The notes beneath the pieces are model-generated. The model saw nothing but the letters and a program-made list of their open reading frames with translations. It did not search any database and had not been told where the DNA came from. The position numbers and the translations under genes are program-made. From the NCBI GenBank assembly GCA_030632925.1, contig DAOVTU010000121.1, positions 1 to 7,584 of the forward strand: DNA of 7,584 nt, written 5' to 3'. This DNA comes from Candidatus Krumholzibacteriia bacterium (GTDB lineage: Bacteria > Krumholzibacteriota > Krumholzibacteriia > LZORAL124-64-63). Position 1 is the first letter of the stretch, and each line of letters begins with the position of its first letter. Positions 1-6,032 of the stretch are shown piece by piece.

Positions 1-169
1 ACAGATCGCAGGGACGAACAGTCTTGCGACCATTCTCAACCGCACGCTTCTCGGCAGCGGCGATCAGATCGCGCACTTTTGCATCGAGGGCTTCGTAGAA
101 TTCGCCGGACACGTTGCATTCCTTGACGGATTCCTTGGTCTTGCTCTTGCTAATGATCATGTCAGCCAT
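1..169 (-). CDS. Small histone-fold protein (bacterial histone-like), 3' end cut off by window
   Basis: The first 56 residues are visible, starting MADMIISKSK; the end lies beyond position 1. The core fits a single histone fold: a short first helix (about residues 5-18), then VSGEFYEALDAKVRDLIAAA as the long second helix (about 20-46), then a loop with ENGRKTVRPCDL (45-56). GRKT followed by V/I and a D(I/L) is the loop-2/helix-3 signature of archaeal histones and of the single-fold histones known in some bacteria such as Bdellovibrio. Such proteins bind DNA as dimers. Only about 10-15 residues should be missing if this is a single fold. The start is fixed by a GGGAGGA ribosome site (177-183), 7 nt upstream. 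The gene is divergent from the dipeptidase. The fold is read from sequence and the DNA-binding role is inferred. An HU or unrelated helical protein is less likely because of the GRKT loop. Confidence 0.72.
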   Translation of the reverse strand, partial: MADMIISKSKTKESVKECNVSGEFYEALDAKVRDLIAAAEKRAVENGRKTVRPCDL

Positions 170-198
170 TTGGGGGTCCTCCCTAGCTTAGTGGTTCT

Positions 199-238
199 GC
201 CAACGTTCCCGGTCGCAAAATCGACTGGCGGCGTTGGC
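199..238. repeat. 7-bp inverted repeat upstream of the histone-like gene
   Basis: GCCAACG (199-205) and CGTTGGC (232-238) are perfect reverse complements separated by 26 nt. They lie just upstream of the ribosome site of the minus-strand histone-like gene. This could be an operator or a leader stem; the spacer is long, and chance is possible. Confidence 0.3.
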
Positions 239-256
239 GGAGTTTGAATTCCAGCA

Positions 257-294
257 CCGGATTCCATGTACCCGTATCAAGTACGGGCATCCGG
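257..294. repeat. Nested inverted repeat in divergent intergenic region
   Basis: An outer arm pair CCGGAT (257-262)/ATCCGG (289-294) encloses an inner pair CCCGTA (271-276)/TACGGG (282-287) with a 5-nt loop. An 8-nt bulge lies on one side and 1 nt on the other. There is no T-tract, so it is not an intrinsic terminator. It lies upstream of the predicted dipeptidase promoter, so it is more likely a protein-binding site or part of the histone-gene leader. Confidence 0.4.
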
Positions 295-314
295 CAAGCT
301 GCGACACAATCGCC

Positions 315-343
315 TCGACAGTCGTTCGTGTCAAGAGTAGATT
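315..343 (+). promoter_or_regulatory. Putative sigma-70 promoter for the dipeptidase gene
   Basis: TCGACA (315-320, 5 of 6 to TTGACA), a 17-nt spacer, then TAGATT (338-343, 4 of 6 to TATAAT). The start of transcription would be near 350, giving a leader of about 100 nt. Read by eye only. Confidence 0.4.
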
Positions 344-449
344 TCCCTCTTGGAGATCACGAAACCATCCTGCGCGACTTTTTGTAGCCGGATCCTAAAC
401 AGACCGTAATCGGCTCGCAGAAGCCAAAAACTAGCAGAAGGAGATTCTC

Positions 450-1817
450 ATGGCCAGTGAAAAAGTACTCGCCTATCTCGATGCCAACCGTCAGCAACAC
501 GTGGACCAGCTCTGCGAGTTCCTGCGCATCCCCAGCATCAGCTCCGTCAGTGAGCACAATGAAGACACCAAACGGGCGGCCGCATTCGTCGCCGACGAGC
601 TGCGTGAGCTGGGCCTGGCGGTCGAAGTTCATGACCTTGGCGGGCACCCTTTGATCTTTGCCGAAACCGAAATCCGGCCCGATCGCAAGACGTTGCTTTT
701 CTACGGCCACTACGACGTGCAACCGGTCGATCCGCTCGAGTTGTGGGAGACGCCACCCTTCGAACCACGCATAGAAGACGGCATCGTTTACGCCCGCGGC
801 AGCAGCGACGACAAAGGCCAGGTATACACGCACATCAAGGCTCTTGAAGCGTACATTCGCGAGGGTGTCGAAGTGCCGGTGAACGTCAAGTTCATCATCG
901 AAGGCGAAGAGGAATGCGGCGGTCACAGCATTTACGAATTCACTGAAAAGAATCCGGAAAAGCTTTCCTGCGACGCGATCATTGTTTCGGATACGACCCT
1001 TTACAATGAGACCACACCCGGCATTTGCTACAGCCTGAAGGGCTTGGCGTACATGGAGATCCGGGTTTCTGGCCCCGCCATGGATCTGCACTCGGGCAGC
1101 TACGGTGGCACCGTGCAGAACCCCGGCAATGCCCTGGCTGAAATCGTCGCGAAACTGAAGGACAGTGATGGTCGTTGCCTCGTACCGGGCTTTTACGACG
1201 ATGTCCTGGACCTGGATCAGGAAGAACGCGATGGGTTCGCGGCCCTCGGTTACACCGATGAAATCCTGCAAAAGGAAACCGGTGTCGTGGCCCCCTTCGG
1301 AGAAGCCGGATACACCACTTTGGAACGCATGTGGGCCCGCCCCACTTGCGACGTCAACGGGCTGGTCAGTGGTTACGGTGGAGAGGGCGCCAAGACCGTG
1401 ATTCCGGCCAAAGCCATGGCCAAGGTTTCGATGCGCCTGGTGCCCAACCAGGACCCGGAGAAGATCGCCAAGGCCTTCCAGGACTACGTGCGGCAGATCG
1501 CACCGGACGGTGTCGAAGTCGAAGTGATCAACCACCACAACGCCAATCCGGTGCTGGTGCCGCGCAAGTCCGAAATGATGAAAGCGGGCATGGCAGCCCT
1601 CGAAAAAGGCTTCGGCGCGCCCCCTGTTTTTATTCGAGAAGGGGGCAGCATTCCCATCGTGGGCACCTTCCAGGACTGTTTGAAGTCCCCTGTGCTGCTG
1701 CTCGGATATGGCCTGGCGACCGACAATATCCACTCCCCCAACGAGAAATTTCATCTGGAGAATTTCTGGCGGGGAGCCCGCACTTCAGCCATTTTGATGG
1801 CAGAAGCGGCCCTCTGA
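450..1817 (+). CDS. M20 family metallodipeptidase (cytosolic nonspecific dipeptidase type)
   Basis: A complete 455-residue zinc peptidase of the M20/ArgE-DapE-CNDP group, expected in the cytoplasm, where it would hydrolyse dipeptides and other short peptides. All the hallmark sites are present. YGHYDVQP carries ligand H87 and D89. GSSDDKG carries the bridging D120. EGEEECGG carries the catalytic base E154 and ligand E155. VSD gives ligand D181. DLHSG gives H214, used by the dimer partner. REGGSIP (396-402) is the substrate loop and IHSPNEK gives ligand H428. There is no signal peptide. The length matches the carnosinase-like branch (about 450-480 residues) rather than the shorter DapE/ArgE branch. 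The start is set by AAGGAG upstream of ATG. The gene stands alone, followed by tRNA-Glu. The exact substrate is not determinable from sequence. Confidence 0.93.
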   Translation: MASEKVLAYLDANRQQHVDQLCEFLRIPSISSVSEHNEDTKRAAAFVADELRELGLAVEVHDLGGHPLIFAETEIRPDRKTLLFYGHYDVQPVDPLELWETPPFEPRIEDGIVYARGSSDDKGQVYTHIKALEAYIREGVEVPVNVKFIIEGEEECGGHSIYEFTEKNPEKLSCDAIIVSDTTLYNETTPGICYSLKGLAYMEIRVSGPAMDLHSGSYGGTVQNPGNALAEIVAKLKDSDGRCLVPGFYDDVLDLDQEERDGFAALGYTDEILQKETGVVAPFGEAGYTTLERMWARPTCDVNGLVSGYGGEGAKTVIPAKAMAKVSMRLVPNQDPEKIAKAFQDYVRQIAPDGVEVEVINHHNANPVLVPRKSEMMKAGMAALEKGFGAPPVFIREGGSIPIVGTFQDCLKSPVLLLGYGLATDNIHSPNEKFHLENFWRGARTSAILMAEAAL

Positions 1818-1873
1818 GAGAGTTAGAGTGGTGAAGTTGGGCTTTCATTGCCCTTGGAATTTGCCAGTAAGAT

Positions 1874-1902
1874 TTGACAACGGCCAAGGCAGAATGTAGT
1901 TT
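1874..1902 (+). promoter_or_regulatory. Putative promoter of tRNA-Glu
   Basis: A perfect TTGACA (1874-1879), a 17-nt spacer and a weak TAGTTT -10 element (1897-1902). Transcription would begin around 1909, about 12 nt before the mature 5' end. The -35 box is strong and the -10 box is poor (3 of 6). Confidence 0.5.
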
Positions 1903-1908
1903 TCTGCC
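1888..1908. repeat. 7-bp inverted repeat overlapping the tRNA-Glu -10 region
   Basis: GGCAGAA (1888-1894) and TTCTGCC (1902-1908) form a perfect 7-bp hairpin with a 7-nt loop. There is no T-tract after it. It overlaps the putative -10 box, so it may be an operator. It could also be the 3' stem of the dipeptidase mRNA, whose stop codon is 71 nt upstream. Confidence 0.4.
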
Positions 1909-1920
1909 CTCAGATCAGGC

Positions 1921-1995
1921 GTCCCCATCGTCTAGTGGTTAGGACACCGCCCTTTCACGGCGGCAACACGGGTTCGATCCCCGTTGGGGATACCA
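1921..1995 (+). tRNA. tRNA-Glu (anticodon UUC)
   Basis: A full cloverleaf can be drawn. The acceptor arms are GTCCCCA and TGGGGAT. The anticodon stem CCGCC/GGCGG closes the loop CTTTCAC, with anticodon TTC at 1954-1956. The T arm is ACGGG-TTCGATC-CCCGT. The discriminator base is A1992 and an encoded CCA occupies 1993-1995. The sequence closely resembles known bacterial tRNA-Glu. The terminal acceptor pair reads G1-U72, a wobble where G-C is more usual. It decodes GAA and GAG. The gene stands alone with its own promoter-like sequence and a terminator 6 nt downstream. Confidence 0.97.
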
Positions 1996-2000
1996 AATAT

Positions 2001-2036
2001 AAAAAGCGACCGCTCCCCTCAGGGCGGTCGCTTTTT
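2001..2036. terminator. Bidirectional intrinsic terminator between tRNA-Glu and the lipoprotein gene
   Basis: A perfect 13-bp inverted repeat, AAAAAGCGACCGC (2001-2013) and GCGGTCGCTTTTT (2024-2036), with a 10-nt loop. It gives a GC-rich stem followed by five T on the plus strand and likewise on the minus strand. It can end both the tRNA transcript and the convergent minus-strand lipoprotein transcript, whose stop codon lies 34 nt away. Confidence 0.93.
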
Positions 2037-2040
2037 CGTT

Positions 2041-2065
2041 CTCAAACCCCATCAAATGGGCTGAG
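2041..2065. repeat. Small hairpin after the lipoprotein stop codon
   Basis: CTCA (2041-2044)/TGAG (2062-2065) outside and CCCAT (2048-2052)/ATGGG (2056-2060) inside. It lies between the minus-strand stop codon and the shared terminator. It may protect the mRNA 3' end or be incidental. Confidence 0.3.
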
Positions 2066-2069
2066 CAGA

Positions 2070-2987
2070 CTACCAGTCGACCTGGATCGTCCAAATATTC
2101 GGCTCCATATCTCCGTACACGCCATACACGATCTGGCTGCCGTCGGGCGACCAGCGTGGCCAGAAGCCGCCGTTGCTCGTCACGACGAAGGCGTCGCCAC
2201 CGCTGGCGGCGATCACGTAGATTTCCATGGTCCCGCTGGTGGTCGCCTCGAAGGCGATCTCAAGGCCGTCCGGCGACCAGGCCGGATGTCCTTCATAGCC
2301 GGCCAGCGGCGTCAGGCGACGAGCCAGGCCTCCCAGTGCACTCATGGTGTACAGGGCTGGTGCATCTTCTTCACGGTTGGATTCGAACACCAGTTGGGTG
2401 CCGTCCGGAGACCAATCTGCGGTGCGGTGATAGACACCGACCGGAGTCTCGGTAACTCGCAGAGCGTCTCCGCCACTGCTCGGCGTGACCCACAAATCCG
2501 TGCCACCGATTTTTACCCGATTGGACTCGTACACGACCCGCGTGCCATCCGGCGACCAGGCAGGACTGCCATCGTCCCAGGCACCGTTGGTCAAGACCAC
2601 CGGTACCGCGCCCGGCGTGGTCATGTCCAGGGTCCAGATGTTCTTGTAGCCGCTGCGGTCGGATTCGAAAACGATGCTATTGCCGTCGGGCGCCCAGTAG
2701 GGCGAGCTGTCAAAAGCCTCGTTGGTGGTCACCTGTTCGGCAGCGCCACCGGCGGCCGGCATGCGCCACAAATCCATGTTGCCTGCGGCATCGGATTCGA
2801 AAAGAATCCAGTTGCCGTCTGGCGAAAAGATGGGGTTCGCCTCGAAAACGTCGTCGTTGTTGGTCAGTTGCTGGGCCACTGGTATCCGCGCGTTGTCGTC
2901 CGGCGCCTGGGCCTCGTCACTGCTGCAACCGGCCAGTGCCAGGCTGAGAACTCCCAGCACCAGCAGAATCAGTTTTGTCGATCTCAT
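2070..2987 (-). CDS. TolB-like six-bladed beta-propeller lipoprotein
   Basis: 305 residues. The N-terminus MRSTKLILLV leads a hydrophobic segment and a lipobox LAGC with lipidated C21. It is followed by SS, with no Asp at +2, which would favour the outer membrane in a Gram-negative cell. Six PD40/TolB-type blades follow, each marked by (W/F)(S/A)PDG at residues 54-58, 98-102, 144-148, 192-196, 237-241 and 279-283, and most followed by a strand such as IVFESD. There is no N-terminal TolB domain, no peptidase and no kinase domain, so this is a stand-alone propeller, probably a periplasm-facing binding scaffold. The start is chosen at ATG 2987 because AGGAGA (2995-3000) sits 7 nt upstream and the signal peptide begins there. 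The reading frame stays open to 3098, but that extension would bury the signal peptide. The minus-strand metalloprotease lies 153 nt upstream. The function is not known. Confidence 0.9.
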   Translation of the reverse strand: MRSTKLILLVLGVLSLALAGCSSDEAQAPDDNARIPVAQQLTNNDDVFEANPIFSPDGNWILFESDAAGNMDLWRMPAAGGAAEQVTTNEAFDSSPYWAPDGNSIVFESDRSGYKNIWTLDMTTPGAVPVVLTNGAWDDGSPAWSPDGTRVVYESNRVKIGGTDLWVTPSSGGDALRVTETPVGVYHRTADWSPDGTQLVFESNREEDAPALYTMSALGGLARRLTPLAGYEGHPAWSPDGLEIAFEATTSGTMEIYVIAASGGDAFVVTSNGGFWPRWSPDGSQIVYGVYGDMEPNIWTIQVDW

Positions 2988-3140
2988 TGCATTCTCTCCT
3001 GTTTGAATCCTCTGCCACCCTTTGCAGGATCCGGTCCAGCACCGGGTGACATCTCCCTCTTCCCAATTTCTCCGTAGTTCACGTTGCGGCGAGATCAACG
3101 CATCAATTACGAGCCAACTTCCCTACGGCCATCAACCTGC

Positions 3141-4157
3141 TTATCGAACCAGGGTCACGTTGCCTTTAGCCACCAGATCACCTGATTGCATCACGTACAG
3201 ATAGCGACCCGAGGCCACGGCATTGCCACTGTCAGTGGTGCCGTTCCACTGGATGGTGATGCGGTCGTTGGCCAGGTTGCCACCGGCAATGGTCTTGACC
3301 AGGGCGCCGCGGATATCGAACACCCGCAGCACGGTGTTGTAGCCATCAGCCATCGAACCCGCCGGCACGGCCATCGCAATGGTCGTCAGGGGATTGCAGG
3401 GGTTCGGAAAAGCGGTCGCCGTGGCGAACGAAACACCGAGATCGCGGTCGGCGAAGAAGCCCGCCAGCAGTTCCTTGAGCCCGGCAACCCGGGTGGGCAG
3501 GATCAGGTCATGGTTTTCGATGCTGTACGAGATCGTGGCTTCGTGGCCACCGAACAGGAACCGGATATCTTCGGCCAGGATTTCACGGGCGCGGTCCGCG
3601 TGAGCCGCCAGATCGCCATTGACGACCGGATCGAGGCCACGCATTTGCATATAGGCTTCCCAGCGGGCCGGATGGCTGTCCATGAAGGCCCAGGTCAGCA
3701 CGTGACCCATCTCGTGGGTCGTGATGTAGGCCACGGTGGTTTCGTCGACCGGGCCGGTTCCGGGGGCCAGATAGATGGCGTCCTGACGAGCGAAGCTGCT
3801 GCCGACCACCAGGGGCACTGAGGGCAGGATATAGACCGTGACATCCACTTCGGTGTTCAGGCCGCTCATGTGGGCCAGGGCGCGTTCCACGTAGGTGAAA
3901 TCGAAGGGCACGTACTGATCGCTATCACCGGTCAACTGCACCGTGCCATTGGGCGTGGAAATTTCAATGGAACTGCCGTCGGCGCTGGATTTCGTATCGC
4001 CCGCCAGTTCCTCTGCCCCATAGATGGTCGCCGTGATGCCATTGGCGAACTGCCGCACTTCGGCGGCGCCGGCCAGGGAGACTGCCAACAGGCAATACAT
4101 CGCCACAAACGCCACGCTGGCGGTTGTTTTGATTTTGCTGTGGAATCCCTTGTGCAC
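3141..4157 (-). CDS. Secreted zinc metalloprotease with C-terminal FlgD-Ig/T9SS-like sorting domain
   Basis: About 338 residues. The N-terminus is basic (HKGFHSKIK) and leads a hydrophobic core to an AGA|A cleavage site near residue 31. HEMGH (148-152) gives two zinc histidines and a catalytic Glu. A later EILAE (192-196) resembles the third-ligand helix (ExxAE) of gluzincins of the lethal-factor type, so E196 is the candidate third ligand; this is inference. The last 90 residues match the FlgD-Ig/type-A sorting style: FPNPCNPLTTI (250-260), RVFDIRG (278-284), WNGT (304-307), SGRYLY (316-321). Such tails mark proteins exported to the surface or outside in FCB-type phyla. GTG 4157 is chosen because AAGGGA lies 8 nt upstream. 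An ATG at 4166 is in frame but overlaps that site and has none of its own. The substrate is unknown. Confidence 0.82.
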   Translation of the reverse strand: MHKGFHSKIKTTASVAFVAMYCLLAVSLAGAAEVRQFANGITATIYGAEELAGDTKSSADGSSIEISTPNGTVQLTGDSDQYVPFDFTYVERALAHMSGLNTEVDVTVYILPSVPLVVGSSFARQDAIYLAPGTGPVDETTVAYITTHEMGHVLTWAFMDSHPARWEAYMQMRGLDPVVNGDLAAHADRAREILAEDIRFLFGGHEATISYSIENHDLILPTRVAGLKELLAGFFADRDLGVSFATATAFPNPCNPLTTIAMAVPAGSMADGYNTVLRVFDIRGALVKTIAGGNLANDRITIQWNGTTDSGNAVASGRYLYVMQSGDLVAKGNVTLVR

Positions 4158-4245
4158 CGTGACCATCCCTTATGCGCCAGTTTCGGAAACTTTGCGGAAG
4201 CCTGGCCCCTCGTTGGGCATCTTCCCTGGTTATGCGTTTAATACC

Positions 4246-4280
4246 GCAGGTTTTGTTCCAGAACATCAAAAACAACCTGC
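4246..4280 (-). promoter_or_regulatory. Nested hairpin in the metalloprotease mRNA leader
   Basis: On the plus strand, GCAGGTT (4246-4252) pairs with AACCTGC (4274-4280), and TGTTC (4254-4258) pairs inside with GAACA (4261-4265). In the minus-strand transcript this is a stem with an 8-nt 5' bulge and a 1-nt 3' bulge, about 90 nt before the start codon. It may affect mRNA stability or translation; no known riboswitch class was recognised. Confidence 0.4.
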
Positions 4281-4334
4281 AAACACGACAATGCATTGGA
4301 GGATTCCTTTCCTCAAATTGAAGTCCTTGTTTTT

Positions 4335-4365
4335 ATTATAGTTAGCATGCCTGGCAGAAGTGGAA
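4335..4365 (-). promoter_or_regulatory. Putative promoter of the metalloprotease gene
   Basis: A perfect TATAAT is read on the minus strand at 4340-4335. The -35 region is weak: CCACTT (4363-4358) at 17 nt, or TTCCAC (4365-4360) at 19 nt. Transcription would start near 4328, leaving a leader of about 170 nt. A short palindrome, CACCT-GA-AGGTG (4369-4380), lies just upstream and could be an activator site. Confidence 0.45.
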
Positions 4366-4542
4366 AATCACCTGAAGGTGCCCCGTCACGACCGGCCCGA
4401 GCGAAAAAAAGGAGGGAGAATTCGGCCTATTTGGGGATTTTTCCACAATAGCTGAGGGTTTTTCCTCTGCTCTATAAAGATAGGGAATCACACCCCTGAT
4501 GTCCAGTCGGGCTTCAGTCCGTCAGTGGCAATGGCTCAGGAA

Positions 4543-6027
4543 TCAGGAAACAGGGGATTTTGCGCCAAAGCGGGACAGCACCAATGCTCCGAGCCCCAGC
4601 AAATAGGCGATGATTTTGATGACCAAACCCGCGACGACAAATACCGACGCCAAGGCATCTATTTGCCCCACCATGCCCAACAGGGAGCCCAGGAAGCTCA
4701 TGATATGCAGCGCCGACATGCCCACCACCACAACCACCCACGGGGAGTGGCACCGGTTGCCGAAGATGGCACACAGGCGCTCACCGACGACTGCACCGCA
4801 GACCGCCACCGAGACAACCACCACAATGAGCAGCAGCATACCGGCCAACAGCGCCAGCGGCACACCAATGACCGTCAGGACCAGGACCGCCATCAAGACC
4901 GCCACAACGACGTGGCCGATCAGGGCCGCCACCATCCCCATGCCCAGGCTGGGCATGAAGCCCCCGCGCAGGGCACTGGTGACAGCATCAAAACGCTTGC
5001 GCGGAGCCGCTCCCACGGCCACCACGGCCAGCAGAACCGTCAACAAGAAGGTGCCCTGGCAAATGAGGAACGATAAGCCGTCATGACTGAAAATTCCCAG
5101 CCAGCCTTCGCCCCGGCCTCGCTGCCAGGGATCCAAAGGAACCACGTCTTCCACTTGGGCATCGGGGTCCAATGCCATATAGCCGCCAACGGCCACTACC
5201 GTGCCGGTCACTTCGGCGGTTTCGTCCAGTTCCAGATTACCAAATACCGAAACCACCGAGCCGTCGACCCGTCCGGCCACTTCGGCGTTGCCAAAGATCA
5301 CCACCACGTTGCCACGCACATCCTCCTTGTCGGAGATGTGCACATCATTCCAAACTTTCACGATGTTGCCATTGATGATGCGGCGGGCCGGGGGTGGCGC
5401 TTCGGGCCGAAAGCGGCTCCAATCCCACTTTTTGGAGTGGTCAAAGTCCACCGAATCGGGCATTTCGGCCAAAATCAGCTTGGTGATGGCCTCGAAGCCT
5501 TCACTGACCTGCTCATCCAGATTCTCCGGCACATTGATAATAATGCCCTCACCGGCGTCATTGACCAGGGAGATGCGGTTGTCCTTGATTTCGAATTCCA
5601 TGCGCGAGAGCTCTTCGCCGATGCTCTCGATGACCTGGGAAATGTCGGCGATGCTGCCCTCAAGCTTTTCACGCTGGGCAGGGGACATCTGCAAGCCGGG
5701 CTCATCGGTGGAAAGGGAGTCCCGCAGGCCACGGATCATCTGGGTATAGTCCCGGATTTCCATCATCAGCGAGTCGCGGTCGGCACTTTGAGCCGTCTTG
5801 ATCTCAAATGTGCGGGTTTCCACGACTTCGGGAGTATCCGGGGTATCCGGAGTGTCTTGACTGTCCTGGGCCCTGGACAAGGGCACAAAAAGACCCTGGA
5901 TCAACAGACCCAGGGTCAACAATGCAGTGATCAATCCGAAGCTGCTCATGACGGTGATACGGTCCCCGTGGGAACCGCTGTTCCGTCCGGCGTCTGCCAG
6001 AGATGCAGCCTCGCAATTGTTCGGCAT
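4543..6027 (-). CDS. Membrane protein with signal segment, bactofilin-like beta-helix and five TM segments
   Basis: 494 residues. In order: a hydrophobic signal or anchor segment (about 28-48); an acidic DTPDTPDTP spacer (58-66); a charged, probably coiled helical region (about 82-146); a beta-strand repeat region (about 218-296) with VxGNVVVIFGN, VDGSVVSVFGN and VTGTVVAVGG, the repeat style of polymer-forming bactofilin-like right-handed beta-helices; then five hydrophobic segments at about 319-341, 365-388, 389-415, 428-454 and 458-484. The beta-helix would lie outside the cytoplasm if the first segment is exported. ATG 6027 follows the anti-sigma stop codon by 5 nt, suggesting translational coupling. 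An internal ATG at 5949 begins directly at the signal segment; neither start has a strong ribosome site. It is probably a sensor, scaffold or target of the sigma/anti-sigma pair. No precise family name is claimed. Confidence 0.85.
   Translation of the reverse strand: MPNNCEAASLADAGRNSGSHGDRITVMSSFGLITALLTLGLLIQGLFVPLSRAQDSQDTPDTPDTPEVVETRTFEIKTAQSADRDSLMMEIRDYTQMIRGLRDSLSTDEPGLQMSPAQREKLEGSIADISQVIESIGEELSRMEFEIKDNRISLVNDAGEGIIINVPENLDEQVSEGFEAITKLILAEMPDSVDFDHSKKWDWSRFRPEAPPPARRIINGNIVKVWNDVHISDKEDVRGNVVVIFGNAEVAGRVDGSVVSVFGNLELDETAEVTGTVVAVGGYMALDPDAQVEDVVPLDPWQRGRGEGWLGIFSHDGLSFLICQGTFLLTVLLAVVAVGAAPRKRFDAVTSALRGGFMPSLGMGMVAALIGHVVVAVLMAVLVLTVIGVPLALLAGMLLLIVVVVSVAVCGAVVGERLCAIFGNRCHSPWVVVVVGMSALHIMSFLGSLLGMVGQIDALASVFVVAGLVIKIIAYLLGLGALVLSRFGAKSPVS
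5831..5857. repeat. Three tandem 9-nt units encoding DTP repeats
   Basis: GGAGTATCC, GGGGTATCC and GGAGTGTCT lie head to tail and encode, on the minus strand, three Asp-Thr-Pro triplets after the signal segment. The unit keeps the frame, so copy-number change would alter only spacer length. Confidence 0.6.
5892..5917. repeat. 8-bp perfect inverted repeat inside the signal-segment coding region
   Basis: GACCCTGG (5892-5899) and CCAGGGTC (5910-5917) with a 10-nt loop. A second repeat, TGTCC/GGACA (5862-5879), is adjacent. They overlap Leu/Gly-rich codons, so protein composition may explain them. Confidence 0.4.
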
Positions 6028-6032
6028 TAAAG

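Larger units (their letters stand above)
4167..4542. other. 376-nt intergenic region without a convincing gene
   Basis: This is noticeably more AT-rich than the flanking genes. The right-hand part holds the 3' end of the beta-helix gene transcript, with no clear stem plus T-tract terminator found. The left-hand part holds the promoter-like TATAAT and the nested leader hairpin of the metalloprotease gene. A GGAGG preceded by seven A (4404-4415) on the plus strand is not followed by a usable start codon. A TATAAA-like box near 4472 on the plus strand has no gene behind it. Nothing here looks like a known RNA gene. Confidence 0.6.

Noticed and set aside
357..1754. Long open frame on the minus strand opposite the dipeptidase gene
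   Set aside because: It mirrors a complete M20 peptidase with all catalytic motifs on the plus strand; it has no recognisable motif or ribosome site of its own.
1818..1887. Intrinsic terminator for the dipeptidase gene
   Set aside because: Only a 4-bp GGGC/GCCC stem without a T-tract is present; termination may occur at 2001-2036 after the tRNA.
1921..1995. tRNA-Glu as an integration (att) site for a mobile element
   Set aside because: No integrase gene, no repeated 3' tRNA end and no foreign-looking segment were found beside it.
250..3045. The 11-mer TCCAGCACCGG occurring at 250-260 and 3035-3045
   Set aside because: Two copies of a GC-rich 11-mer in different contexts, with no flanking similarity, are best taken as chance.
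1935..3077. Long plus-strand open frame covering the tRNA and the lipoprotein region
   Set aside because: It starts inside tRNA-Glu, runs through a strong terminator and lies antisense to a clear TolB-like lipoprotein.
4525..5076. Plus-strand open frame rich in His, Gln and Asp
   Set aside because: It is the antisense of Val/Leu/Ala membrane segments, which explains the composition.
5083..6030. Plus-strand open frame opposite the beta-helix membrane gene
   Set aside because: It is a His-rich antisense shadow; the minus-strand frame has a signal segment, repeat strands and membrane segments and fits the operon.
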